64,000 bases of DNA from Pseudomonas sp. (GTDB lineage Bacteria > Pseudomonadota > Gammaproteobacteria > Pseudomonadales > Pseudomonadaceae): assembly GCF_030690725.1 (NCBI RefSeq), contig NZ_JAUYGD010000089.1, forward strand, positions 1 through 64,000, written 5' to 3'. Positions 26,273 to 34,969 of this stretch are shown piece by piece. The translations under genes and the position numbers were made by a program. The first letter of the stretch is position 1. The number at the start of each line of letters is the position of its first letter. The notes under the pieces were generated by a model. The model saw only the letters and a program-made list of their open reading frames with translations. It did not search any database and was not told the origin of the DNA.

Positions 26273-27406
26273 ATGATCAAGCATCCACGACTGTTTGCTT
26301 ACGTTTCGCGTCCCTGGCTGATGGCTGGTGTGTTGCTGTTACCGGCAGCCTGTCTGGTGCTGGCTGACGTCTGGTGGCACGGCCTGTTGGCCGCCGCGGT
26401 GCTGCTGCTGTGGTTGTGGTTGCTGGTCGCCAGCCCGGCGCTGGAGCAAGCGGCGCTTGAACCGCAGGTGTCGGCGCTGGCCCTCGATGAGGTGCAAAGC
26501 AACCTGACGGCGCTGCGCGAACTGCTCGATGCAGTGTTGCCGTTGTGGATGCGCCATATCGAACTGGTCAACGGCCAGACGTCCAGTGCCACTGGCGGCC
26601 TGACCGAGAAATTTATCAGCATGAGCCAGCAGATCAGCCAGGCCCTGGACCTCGGCGCCGGTGAAGACGGTGGTGGGGTGTTCGAGGTGCTGCGCAGCGC
26701 CCAGGTCGAATTACCGCAGGCGGTAAAGATGCTCGACGACACCCAGGGCGAGCGCGAGCGCTTTCTGGTGGAGATTCGCGAACTCAGCCGTTTTGTCACC
26801 GAGCTGCACGGCATGGCCGAGGATGTCGCCAAGATTGCCTCGCAGACCAACCTGCTGGCGCTCAACGCCGCCATCGAAGCGGCGCGGGCCGGCGAGGCTG
26901 GGCGCGGTTTCTCGGTAGTGGCCGATGAGGTGCGCAAGCTGTCGTCGATGTCCGGCGAGACTGGCACCAAAATCACCGAGAAGGTGCAGATCATGGGTCG
27001 CTCCATGGAATCCATGGTGGCGCGGGCCGAGCAGATGGACACCAACAGCCATGACGGCATCGAGGCCGCCGAACGTATTGTCGGCAAGGTGCTCGGCGAG
27101 CTGGGCGATGGTGTGGCGCAGCTGGAGCAGCGCCTGCAGATGCTCCAGGGCAACAGTCGCGAGGTCGAGCAGACGGTCAACGCGGTACTGGTTGACCTGC
27201 AGTTCCAGGACCGCGTCAGCCAGATCATTTCGCATATCAGCGAGGACATGCAGCGCCTGCGCGACAGCCTCGCCGAGCCGGTGGTGCCGGCCAGTCGTGA
27301 CTGGCTGCGCCGTCTGGAGTCGAGCTACACCACCCTGGAGCAGCAGCGCGTGCACAGCGGCCAGCGTGCTTCCAGCGTCGAGCAATCCTCGGTCACCTTC
27401 TTCTAA
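26273..27406 (+). CDS. Short methyl-accepting chemotaxis protein without periplasmic domain
   Basis: The 377-residue protein has a hydrophobic hairpin at the N-terminus (about residues 14-58, two closely spaced helices), no room for a periplasmic sensor and no clear HAMP. The signalling tip is present: KIASQTNLLALNAAIEAARAGEAGRGFSVVADEVRKLS (about 184-221). The remainder is coiled coil, with LVDLQFQDRVSQIISHISEDMQRL near the end. The protein ends in ...SSVTFF; an acidic or Ser residue plus TFF is a recurring C-terminus in this type of receptor-like protein. It opens the chemosensory operon and probably senses an intracellular or membrane signal. Start at ATG with a weak ribosome site. Confidence 0.82.
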   Translation: MIKHPRLFAYVSRPWLMAGVLLLPAACLVLADVWWHGLLAAAVLLLWLWLLVASPALEQAALEPQVSALALDEVQSNLTALRELLDAVLPLWMRHIELVNGQTSSATGGLTEKFISMSQQISQALDLGAGEDGGGVFEVLRSAQVELPQAVKMLDDTQGERERFLVEIRELSRFVTELHGMAEDVAKIASQTNLLALNAAIEAARAGEAGRGFSVVADEVRKLSSMSGETGTKITEKVQIMGRSMESMVARAEQMDTNSHDGIEAAERIVGKVLGELGDGVAQLEQRLQMLQGNSREVEQTVNAVLVDLQFQDRVSQIISHISEDMQRLRDSLAEPVVPASRDWLRRLESSYTTLEQQRVHSGQRASSVEQSSVTFF

Positions 27407-27436
27407 CGCAACTTCAGAACCACGGGACGCACAGTA

Positions 27437-27805
27437 ATGGGAAAGACGGTCTTGGTAGTGGATGACTCGACCAGTTTTCGGCAAGTCGTCGGCATCGCGC
27501 TCAAGGGCGCTGGCTACGACGTGCTGGAGGCCTGTGATGGCAAGGACGCACTGAGCAAGCTGGATGGTCGCAAGATCAACCTGATTGTCTCGGACGTGAA
27601 CATGCCGAACATGGACGGCATCACCTTCGTCAAATCGGCCAAGCAGTTGCCGGCCTACAAGTTCACCCCGGTGATCATGCTCACCACCGAAGCCGGTGAG
27701 GCGAAGAAGGCCGAAGGCAAGGCCGCCGGCGTGCGCGCCTGGGTGGTCAAGCCCTTTCAGCCGCCGGTGCTGCTCGATGCAGTGTCGAAACTGATACTGC
27801 CCTGA
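27437..27805 (+). CDS. cheY: CheY-type response regulator
   Basis: A single receiver domain of 122 residues: acidic pair D9-D10 (VVDD), phospho-acceptor D53 in IVSDVNMPNMDG, Thr in IMLTTEAG and Lys in WVVKPFQPP. It is the output regulator phosphorylated by the CheA encoded two genes downstream. In accessory chemosensory systems the CheY may not bind the flagellar motor but act on a partner; the STAS protein encoded next and the REC-EAL protein at the end of the operon are candidates. Gap to the STAS gene is 10 bp. Confidence 0.92.
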   Translation: MGKTVLVVDDSTSFRQVVGIALKGAGYDVLEACDGKDALSKLDGRKINLIVSDVNMPNMDGITFVKSAKQLPAYKFTPVIMLTTEAGEAKKAEGKAAGVRAWVVKPFQPPVLLDAVSKLILP

Positions 27806-27815
27806 GGACGTACCC

Positions 27816-28154
27816 GTGACCGTAATAAACAGTCGTGAAGAAACTGGACGGTACATCTTCGAAGTAGCAGGCGAATTCAATATCTACAGCGCCGTCCAGC
27901 TCAAGGATGAACTGCTCAGCCTGCTAGGCAGCCATAAGCAGCTGGAGATTGACCTGGGCGCGGTCGAGGATTTCGACAGCACCGGAGTGCAGATCCTCCT
28001 GCTGCTCAAGCGCGAAGCCCAGCGCCAGGGCCGCAGCCTGGCTTTTATCCAGCACTCGCCGGCGGTGCGTGAGGTGCTGGATCTGCTCAACCTGGTGGCC
28101 GAACTTGGCGACCCCATGGTGATCCCGCTGGATGCTCGCGGAGGTCGCCCATGA
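27816..28154 (+). CDS. STAS domain protein (anti-sigma-factor-antagonist type)
   Basis: The 112-residue product is a lone STAS domain. The nucleotide-free core pattern is visible: YIFEVAGEFNIYSAVQLKDELL and the phosphorylation-site region AVEDFDSTGVQILLLLKREA, in which Ser of DSTG is the residue modified in SpoIIAA-like proteins. No partner anti-sigma or kinase of the SpoIIAB type is nearby. The start is a GTG at 27816 with GAGG upstream, and its last 4 bp overlap the cheA start (ATGA), implying coupled translation with the kinase. Its role may be as a scaffold or output switch in this system. Confidence 0.85.
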   Translation: MTVINSREETGRYIFEVAGEFNIYSAVQLKDELLSLLGSHKQLEIDLGAVEDFDSTGVQILLLLKREAQRQGRSLAFIQHSPAVREVLDLLNLVAELGDPMVIPLDARGGRP

Positions 28155-30367
28155 ACCTTGATCAAGCCCGTGGTGCATTGGTCCAGGAAGCCCGCGAACT
28201 GCTGGTGGACATGGAAGATGCGCTGCTGGAAATCGAAAGCGACGGCTACAACGCCGAGCGGGTCAATGCCATCTTCCGCGCTGCGCACACCATCAAGGGC
28301 TCGGCCGGGCTGTTTGGTCTGGAGTCGCTGATCAACTTCACCCATGTGGTGGAAAGCCTGCTTGATCAGGTGCGCAACGGCGAAAAAACTCTGGATGGCA
28401 GCATGCTCTCGCTGCTGCTGACCTGCGGCGATTACATCGGCAGCCTGATTACCGCCGTCGAAGACCGCAGCGAAGCCATCGACCCCAACCCCGAGCTGCG
28501 TGCGCACCTGATCAGCCAGCTCAATGAATACCTGGAGCAAGGTGCCGCGCCCGTCGCCGCGTCACCGCTCCCCGAGCAGACGCAACTGTCCCAGGTGCCG
28601 AGCGGCAAGGTCGATGTGTTGACCGGCGAAGAAGTCGGCAGTGACCTCTGGCATATCTCGCTGCGGCCCAATAGCGATGTGTTGCGCAACGGCATGGACC
28701 CGCTGTCGTTTCTGCGTTATCTGAGCAAGCTGGGGCGTATCGTTTACCTGCATACCCTGACCGATACCCTGCCGCTGGCTGAAACCTTCGACGCCGAGAG
28801 CAATTACCTGGGTTTCGAGATCGAATTCGAATCCCAGGCCAGCAAGCAGGAAGTCGAGGATGCCTTCGAGTTTATTCGCGAGGACAGCCAGCTGCTGATC
28901 CTGCCGCCGCACAGCAAGATCGAGGCGTACCTCAACCTGATCGTCAGCCTGCCCGAGTCGTCACGCAAACTCGGCGAAATCCTGCTCAAGAGCGGCGCAC
29001 TGACCGCCCACGAACTGCAGCGCGTACTCGCCCTGCAATCCGCCGCGCCGCAGCCGGCACCGCCGCTGGGCACCTTGTTGGTGGAAGAACAGCTGGTGGC
29101 GCCGCCGCTGGTATCGGCTGCGCTGAACAAGCAGAAGCAATCCGACGACAAGCGCGTGCACGAGCAGGTGTTTATCAAGGTCGAGGTCGGCAAGCTGGAT
29201 GAGCTGATCAACCTGGTGGGCGAGCTGGTCATTGCTGGCGCGGCGGCCAGCCTGTCGCTGCGCCAGGGCAGCCCGGCGGCCATGGGTGAGGCCAATGAAG
29301 CGGTGGCTACCCTGGTCGAGCATATTCGCGATGCCTCGCTGTCGCTGCGCATGGTCGCCATCGGCGAAGTGTTCCAGCGTTTTCCACGGGTAGTACGCGA
29401 TATCAGCAAGGAGCTGGATAAGGACATCGAGCTGCTGATCACCGGCGCGGACACCGAACTGGACAAGTCGATGGTGGAAAAGCTTGCCGATCCACTGATG
29501 CATATCGTGCGCAATGCCATGGACCACGGTATCGAGCGCTCGGCCGATCGCCTGGCTGCTGGCAAGACCCAACGCGGCGCATTACGCCTGAATGCCTATC
29601 ACGAGTCCGGCAGCATCGTTATTGAAGTGACCGACGACGGCCGTGGCCTGGATCGTCCACGCATCCTCGCCAAGGCGTTGGAAAAAGGCCTGGTGCAGCC
29701 CGACCAAGTGCTTAGCGACAGTGAAGTGTTCCGCCTGATTTTCGAGGCCGGTTTCTCCACCGCCGAGACGGTAACCAACCTGTCCGGGCGTGGCGTGGGC
29801 ATGGATGTGGTGCGCAGCAATATCGAAAAACTGCGCGGCGAGGTCGAGGTGCTCAGCGTATTCGGCCAAGGCACCACGGTGCGCATCCGCTTGCCGCTGA
29901 CCCTGGCAATCATCGACGGCTTCCAGGTGCGGGTTGCCGATGAAGCCTTCGTGCTGCCGCTGGATCAGGTGGTCGAGTGTGTCGATCTTGGCCCTCAGGT
30001 CGAGCTGCATGACCTGCTCAACCTGCGCGGCGAACCTTTGCCTTATGTGCGCCTGCGCAGCTTGTTCGGCCTGCCGCCGAGCGCTGGCGCGCGCGAGAGC
30101 CTGGTGGTGCTGCAGTTCGGTAGTAACCGCGCGGGTGTGGTTGTCGATCAGCTGGTCGGTGAACTGCAGGCGGTGATCAAACCCCTGGGACAGATTTTTG
30201 CGCAAAACAAGGTGCTCAGTGGCTCCACCATTCTCGGTGACGGGAGTGTGGCGCTGATTCTTGATGTCGCCCATTTGATTCAGCGTGCCAGTGCAGCCGC
30301 TGAAAACTCAGTCAGTGCCAACCTCCGACGCGCAGATGGCTCTGCCGCCGTGGCACGGACTCAATAA
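28151..30367 (+). CDS. cheA: Chemotaxis histidine kinase CheA
   Basis: The 738-residue kinase has an N-terminal Hpt domain with phospho-acceptor H46 (FRAAHTIKGSAG). A linker follows, then an unusual region at about 150-265 (SDLWHISLRPNSDVLRNGMDPLSFLRYLSKLGRI ... FEIEFESQASKQEVEDAFEFI) in the place of the CheY-binding P2 domain. P3 dimerisation starts near 335 (VEVGKLDELINLVGELVIA), the ATP-binding domain carries the N box HIVRNAMDHGIE, and G boxes DDGRGLD and GRGVGMDVV; the P5 CheW-like domain closes the protein (about 595-715). All catalytic boxes are intact. It phosphorylates CheY and CheB of this operon. Confidence 0.93.
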   Translation: MNLDQARGALVQEARELLVDMEDALLEIESDGYNAERVNAIFRAAHTIKGSAGLFGLESLINFTHVVESLLDQVRNGEKTLDGSMLSLLLTCGDYIGSLITAVEDRSEAIDPNPELRAHLISQLNEYLEQGAAPVAASPLPEQTQLSQVPSGKVDVLTGEEVGSDLWHISLRPNSDVLRNGMDPLSFLRYLSKLGRIVYLHTLTDTLPLAETFDAESNYLGFEIEFESQASKQEVEDAFEFIREDSQLLILPPHSKIEAYLNLIVSLPESSRKLGEILLKSGALTAHELQRVLALQSAAPQPAPPLGTLLVEEQLVAPPLVSAALNKQKQSDDKRVHEQVFIKVEVGKLDELINLVGELVIAGAAASLSLRQGSPAAMGEANEAVATLVEHIRDASLSLRMVAIGEVFQRFPRVVRDISKELDKDIELLITGADTELDKSMVEKLADPLMHIVRNAMDHGIERSADRLAAGKTQRGALRLNAYHESGSIVIEVTDDGRGLDRPRILAKALEKGLVQPDQVLSDSEVFRLIFEAGFSTAETVTNLSGRGVGMDVVRSNIEKLRGEVEVLSVFGQGTTVRIRLPLTLAIIDGFQVRVADEAFVLPLDQVVECVDLGPQVELHDLLNLRGEPLPYVRLRSLFGLPPSAGARESLVVLQFGSNRAGVVVDQLVGELQAVIKPLGQIFAQNKVLSGSTILGDGSVALILDVAHLIQRASAAAENSVSANLRRADGSAAVARTQ

Positions 30368-30384
30368 AAAGCCGGGAGAAGAAA

Positions 30385-32022
30385 ATGTTCGACAAAATGA
30401 CGGTGGCGACCCGCCTGCTCCTGCTCGCAGGGGTGCTTATCCTGTTTCTGCTGCTGATCGGTGTGCTGGGAATTTTCGGTATGCGCGAATCCAACGCCGG
30501 CATGGAAACGGTTTACAACGACCGGGTTGTACCCCTGCGTGATCTGAAAGTGATTTCTGACAACTACGCGGTGAGCATCGTCGATACCACGCACAAGGTA
30601 CGCATCGGCGCCCTTAGCTGGCAGGAGGCGCTGCGCAGCGTGAACAAGGCTGAGGAGGCCATTCAGCAGAGCTGGAACAACTTCACCTCGACCCGATTGG
30701 TGGGTGAGGAGCAGGTATTGGTCGATGAGCTCAAGCCACTGTTGAAGGAGGCCGACGAAGCCAACGCCAAGCTGCTGCGCATTCTCGAAGGGCGCGACCA
30801 ACTGGCCCTGGAGCAATTTATCAGCAGCGACCTGTACCAGAAGATCGACCCGGTGTCCGACCGCTTCGGCAAGCTGGTCGATGTGCAGTTGCAGGTGGCC
30901 AAGAGCGAATACGACCTGGCCCATGATCGCTATGGCCTGGTGTTTACCGTTGCCGTCAGTTGCATGGTTTTGAGCCTGCTGCTGGCTGTGCTGCTGGGCG
31001 TAATGATTACCCGCAGCCTGCTGCGCCAGCTCGGCGGCGAGCCGTATGCGGCGATGGAGTCGCTGCAGCGCGTGGCGGCCGGTGACCTGACGGTGGATAT
31101 CCGCCTCAAGGACGGCGACCAGAGCAGCATGCTCTATAGCCTGCAGCAAATGGTGCTCAAGCTGCGTTCGATCATGGGAGATGTACGCATGACGGCCGAC
31201 TCGCTGGCCTCGGCCTCCGAGCAGGTCGCGGCTTCGGCCCAGGCGCTGAGCCAGAACGCCTCCGAACAGGCCGCCAGCGTTGAAGAAACCAGCGCCTCGG
31301 TGGAAGAAATTGCCGCCACCGTGGCGCAGAACAGCGAGAACGCCAAGGTCACCGACGGCATGGCCAGCCAGTCGTCCAAGGATGCGGTGGAAGGCGGCGC
31401 GGCTGTGCGTGAGATGGTCAACGCCATGCGGCAGATCGCCGGCAAGATCGGCATCATCGACGACATCGCCTACCAGACCAACCTGCTGGCGCTTAACGCC
31501 GCGATTGAAGCCGCGCGCGCCGGTGACCATGGCAAAGGCTTTGCCGTGGTGGCGGCTGAGGTGCGCAAACTGGCCGAGCGCAGCCAGGTGGCCGCGCAGG
31601 AAATCGGCTCGGTGGCCAGCGACAGCGTGACCCTGGCCGAACGTGCCGGGCAACTGCTGGAGCAGATGGTGCCGTCGATCCGCAAGACGGCCGATCTGGT
31701 GCAGGAAATTTCCGCCGCCTCGCGTGAGCAGAACACCGGCTTGGAGCAGATCAACCTGGCGGTTGGCCAGTTGGCGCAGATCACTCAGGTGAATGCTTCG
31801 GCTTCCGAAGAGCTGTCCTCGACCTCCGAGGAAATGAGCGGCCAGGCCGTGCAGCTGCAGGAAATGATTCAGTTCTTCCAGCTGGCCGAAGTCGCCGCGC
31901 GGCAGATGCCCGGCACGCCGACCGGCAGAAACCGGCCGACGGCCATGAGCAAGCCGACGCAGCCGGTACGCCGTCATCTGCACGATGATCAGATCGATGA
32001 GTCGGCGTTTACCCGCTTCTAG
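30385..32022 (+). CDS. Methyl-accepting chemotaxis protein with four-helix sensor
   Basis: The 545-residue receptor has a transmembrane helix (about 12-33), a helical periplasmic domain of roughly 150 residues of the four-helix-bundle MCP type, a second helix (about 188-212), a HAMP domain (about 213-267) and a signalling region with IAYQTNLLALNAAIEAARAGDHGKGFAVVAAEVRKLAERS. Candidate methylation segments are rich in Glu/Gln/Ala around ASEQAASVEETSAS and LEQINLAVGQ. The C-terminal tail is long and ends DESAFTRF, not a classic NWETF pentapeptide. A GGGAGAAG ribosome site precedes the ATG. It sits between cheA and cheW and is the dedicated receptor of the system; ligand unknown. Confidence 0.9.
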   Translation: MFDKMTVATRLLLLAGVLILFLLLIGVLGIFGMRESNAGMETVYNDRVVPLRDLKVISDNYAVSIVDTTHKVRIGALSWQEALRSVNKAEEAIQQSWNNFTSTRLVGEEQVLVDELKPLLKEADEANAKLLRILEGRDQLALEQFISSDLYQKIDPVSDRFGKLVDVQLQVAKSEYDLAHDRYGLVFTVAVSCMVLSLLLAVLLGVMITRSLLRQLGGEPYAAMESLQRVAAGDLTVDIRLKDGDQSSMLYSLQQMVLKLRSIMGDVRMTADSLASASEQVAASAQALSQNASEQAASVEETSASVEEIAATVAQNSENAKVTDGMASQSSKDAVEGGAAVREMVNAMRQIAGKIGIIDDIAYQTNLLALNAAIEAARAGDHGKGFAVVAAEVRKLAERSQVAAQEIGSVASDSVTLAERAGQLLEQMVPSIRKTADLVQEISAASREQNTGLEQINLAVGQLAQITQVNASASEELSSTSEEMSGQAVQLQEMIQFFQLAEVAARQMPGTPTGRNRPTAMSKPTQPVRRHLHDDQIDESAFTRF

Positions 32023-32031
32023 GAGGCTGCC

Positions 32032-32565
32032 ATGAGTACCTTGCCAGCCCATATCCAGGGCCGCGCGGCGGCCCCGGTGGAAACGCCGCTGACTCAGCAG
32101 TTTCTGACCCTGACCCTGGGCCAGGAGCTGTTCGCCCTGCCGATTGAGCATATTCGCGAAATTATCGAGTTCGGCGGCCTGACTGAAATTCCACTGATGC
32201 CGAGCTTCCTGCGTGGGGTGATCAACCTGCGCGGCGCGGTGGTGCCGGTGATCGATCTGGCGGTACGTTTCGGTCGTGAGCGCACGCCGATTGCCAAGCG
32301 CACCTGCATCGTGATCGTCGAAGTCGAGCAGGGCGACAGCATGCAGCTACTCGGCATCATCGTTGATGCAGTCAACGAAGTGCTGGCCGTGGAAGGCCAT
32401 CAACTGGAAAGCCGCCCGGCCTTTGGTGCGCGGATTCGCGCAGATTTTATTGCCGGCATCCTCAAGCACCACGAGCAGTTTGTGGTGGTGCTGGATATTC
32501 CCCAGGTGCTGTCACTCGATGAGCTCGCCGAGCTGGTGGGCGGCCTTGAACAGAGCGAAGTGTGA
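32032..32565 (+). CDS. cheW: CheW adaptor
   Basis: The 177-residue protein is a CheW domain with a short N-terminal extension: FLTLTLGQELFALPIEHIREIIEF, LPSFLRGVINLRGAVVPVIDLAVRFG-like core (here MPSFLRGV ... DLAVRFG), and GIIVDAVNEVLAVEG. The conserved NLRG that contacts receptor and CheA is intact. It links the receptors of this operon to CheA. AGGAGG stands ahead of the ATG; 9 bp separate it from the receptor gene. Confidence 0.93.
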   Translation: MSTLPAHIQGRAAAPVETPLTQQFLTLTLGQELFALPIEHIREIIEFGGLTEIPLMPSFLRGVINLRGAVVPVIDLAVRFGRERTPIAKRTCIVIVEVEQGDSMQLLGIIVDAVNEVLAVEGHQLESRPAFGARIRADFIAGILKHHEQFVVVLDIPQVLSLDELAELVGGLEQSEV

Positions 32566-32571
32566 GGCGTT

Positions 32572-33414
32572 ATGGCTGATGGCGGGTGGGCAATGAATGC
32601 AGGCACACAGGTTGCGCTGAGCGAGCCGGAGTTTCGTCAGCTGCAGGCGCTGTTCTATGAGCGGGTCGGCATTCAGCTGCCACCGGTAAAGAAGCCGCTG
32701 ATCTGCGGACGCCTGTCCAAACGCCTGACGGCGCTGGGGCTGAGCAGCTATCAGCGCTATTACCAGCATCTGATTTCGGCGCAGGGCACGGCCGAGCTGG
32801 AGATCGCGATTGATCTGATCACCACCCACGAAACCTATTTCTTCCGCGAGCCCAAGCACTTCGATTTCCTCCAGCAGAAGATTCTGCCGGCCTGTGCCGG
32901 TCAGGCGGATTTCCGCGCCTGGAGTGCAGCCAGCTCCACCGGTGAGGAGGCTTATACCTTGGCGATGCTGCTGCACGAGGCACGTCCGCACCTGGGCTGG
33001 AGCGTGCTTGGCACTGACATCAGCCGTCAGGTGGTGCAGAGCGCCGAGCGTGGCCTGTACCTGATGGAGCGCGGTAGCAAGATTCCCGCGCATTACCTCA
33101 AACGCTACTGTCTCAAGGGCAAGGATCAGTACAAGGGTTACTTTCTGGTTGAACGCGGGCTGCGTGAGCGGGTCGAGTTTCGTCAGGGCAATCTCAACCT
33201 GCCGGCGCCTGAGCTGGGGCTGTTTGAGCTGATCATGCTGCGCAACGTGCTGATCTATTTCGATCAGGACACCAAGCAGCGGGTGCTGCACAACGTGGTG
33301 CAACGCCTCAAACCCGGCGGCTGGTTGATGGTCGGCCACTCCGAGGCGCTGCATGACACCGGCTTGCCGATTGAAATGGTTGCCTCGTCGATCTACCGCA
33401 AGGTGGCGGTATGA
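32572..33414 (+). CDS. cheR: Chemotaxis protein methyltransferase CheR
   Basis: Methylates receptor glutamates using S-adenosylmethionine. The 280-residue protein has the N-terminal helical CheR domain (PEFRQLQALFYERVGIQLPP ... LSKRLTALGLSSYQRYYQHL), the TTHETYFFREPKHFDFLQ loop, and the SAM-binding domain with WSAASSTGEEAYTLAML and LGTDISRQVVQSAERGLY, ending in LIMLRNVLIYFDQDTKQRVL and GGWLMVGHSEAL. All family motifs are intact. There is no C-terminal TPR. Overlaps cheD by 4 bp. Confidence 0.94.
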   Translation: MADGGWAMNAGTQVALSEPEFRQLQALFYERVGIQLPPVKKPLICGRLSKRLTALGLSSYQRYYQHLISAQGTAELEIAIDLITTHETYFFREPKHFDFLQQKILPACAGQADFRAWSAASSTGEEAYTLAMLLHEARPHLGWSVLGTDISRQVVQSAERGLYLMERGSKIPAHYLKRYCLKGKDQYKGYFLVERGLRERVEFRQGNLNLPAPELGLFELIMLRNVLIYFDQDTKQRVLHNVVQRLKPGGWLMVGHSEALHDTGLPIEMVASSIYRKVAV

Positions 33415-33914
33415 GCCGCAGCTGCTTTCTTAAACCCGGCGAGCTGTATTTCGGCGGTGGTGATGTGCGCGTGGAAACCCTGCTGGGGCCCTGCGTTTCC
33501 ATCGTGCTGTGGTTCCCCGAGGCTGCCAAGGGCGGTATGTGTCATTTCCAGTTGCCCGGCCTGCGCCGCGTCAGCGAGCACGCGCGGGATCTGGACGGGC
33601 GCTACGGGGTGGATGCCTGGGTCTGGCTGAAGCAGCAGATGCGCGTACATGCGCTGCGCCTGGAGCAGGCCCAGGTCAAGCTGTTTGGCGGGGCACGTAG
33701 CCTGAGCAAGCCTGGCTCCAACCTGCGTACCGATATCGGCGCGCAGAATATTGCCTTTGTCGAGACGCTGATGGATGAGCTGGGTGTGCAGGTGGCCGGG
33801 CGTGACCTGGGCGGTGAGGGTTGCCGTTTTCTGCGCTTCGAGTTGGCCAGCGGTGAAGTCTGGGTGCGCCGTGGCGCGGCGTTGAGTATTGAACCGCTTG
33901 AGGCGCTGCAGTAA
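33411..33914 (+). CDS. cheD: Receptor glutamine deamidase CheD
   Basis: Deamidates receptor glutamines and can interact with CheC-type proteins. The 167-residue protein shows the catalytic Cys C28 in TLLGPCVSIVLW and His H45 in MCHFQLPG, the papain-like pair of the family, plus KLFGGARSL and NIAFVETLMDELGVQVAGRDLGGEGCRFLRFELASGEVWVRR. It overlaps cheR by 4 bp and cheB by 1 bp, so the three modification enzymes are translationally coupled. No CheC is encoded in this operon; the one at 8075-8677 is far away. Confidence 0.93.
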   Translation: MSRSCFLKPGELYFGGGDVRVETLLGPCVSIVLWFPEAAKGGMCHFQLPGLRRVSEHARDLDGRYGVDAWVWLKQQMRVHALRLEQAQVKLFGGARSLSKPGSNLRTDIGAQNIAFVETLMDELGVQVAGRDLGGEGCRFLRFELASGEVWVRRGAALSIEPLEALQ

Positions 33915-34966
33915 TGGCTATCAAGGTGATGATTGTCGATGACTCGGCAGTGATGCGTGAGGTCATGCAGCAGCTGCTGGCGCCGCACAAGGACATCGAA
34001 GTGGTTGGCGCAGCGATGGACCCGCTGCTGGCCCTGCAGAAGATGAAAACCGTGTGGCCGGACGTGATCCTGCTCGATGTGGAAATGCCGCGGATGGATG
34101 GCATCACCTTTCTGCGCCAGATCATGGCCACCCGGCCAACCCCGGTGGTGATCTGCTCGACCCTGACCGAGAAGGGCGCGGCCATTACCCTGCAGGCGCT
34201 ATCGGCCGGCGCGGTGGAGGTGATCACCAAACCGACCATGGGCCTGCGTGATTTTCTCCATGACAGCGCCCAGGAAATGCTCAGCGCCATCCGAACCGCG
34301 GCAAAAGCCCGGGTGCGTGGCGCAGCAGTGCCTACACTGGAGAAGGCCAGTGCCGATGCCGTAGTCAGTGCGCCGAATGCCGGGCTGCACAATCAGCGCA
34401 CCAGTGAGCGGATTGTCGTGTTGGGCACCTCGACCGGCGGCACCCAGGCGCTGGAGCAGGTACTGAGCCAGTTGCCGCGTAGCGCGCCAGCGATTGCCAT
34501 CGTTCAGCACATGCCGGAGAAGTTCACCCGCAGTTTTGCCGAACGCCTGGATTCGCTGTGTGCCATTGAGGTGCGTGAGGCGCAGAACGGCGACCGGCTA
34601 CTGCCGGGCCTGGCGCTGATTGCGCCGGGCGGCAAGCATATGTTGGTCAAACGCAGTGGTGGTCAGTATCAGGTTGAGGTCAAGGATGGTCCGCTGGTCA
34701 GTCGTCACCGTCCTTCTGTTGATGTGTTGTTCCGCTCGGCCGCTGTGCAGGCCGGGCGCAACGTGCTGGCCGTGATCATGACCGGCATGGGCGACGATGG
34801 CGCCCGTGGCCTGAAAGAGCTGCACGAGGCGGGGGCCAGAACCTACGCCCAGGATGAAGCCAGTTGCGTGGTGTTCGGCATGCCGAAAGAAGCAATCAAA
34901 TTGGGAGGTGTCGATCAGGTGGTCGCGCTGGATGACATCCCGAACGTACTGATGAGCTGGAGGTAG
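33914..34966 (+). CDS. cheB: Chemotaxis methylesterase/glutaminase CheB
   Basis: The 350-residue protein joins a receiver domain (IVDD at 7-10, phospho-acceptor D55) to a methylesterase domain with catalytic S173 (GTSTGG), H199 (IVQHMP) and D295 (MGDDG). It removes receptor methyl groups when phosphorylated by CheA. The linker between domains (about 125-165) is long and Ala-rich. The ATG overlaps the cheD stop as TAATG. Full length and intact. Confidence 0.94.
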   Translation: MAIKVMIVDDSAVMREVMQQLLAPHKDIEVVGAAMDPLLALQKMKTVWPDVILLDVEMPRMDGITFLRQIMATRPTPVVICSTLTEKGAAITLQALSAGAVEVITKPTMGLRDFLHDSAQEMLSAIRTAAKARVRGAAVPTLEKASADAVVSAPNAGLHNQRTSERIVVLGTSTGGTQALEQVLSQLPRSAPAIAIVQHMPEKFTRSFAERLDSLCAIEVREAQNGDRLLPGLALIAPGGKHMLVKRSGGQYQVEVKDGPLVSRHRPSVDVLFRSAAVQAGRNVLAVIMTGMGDDGARGLKELHEAGARTYAQDEASCVVFGMPKEAIKLGGVDQVVALDDIPNVLMSWR

Positions 34967-34969
34967 CAG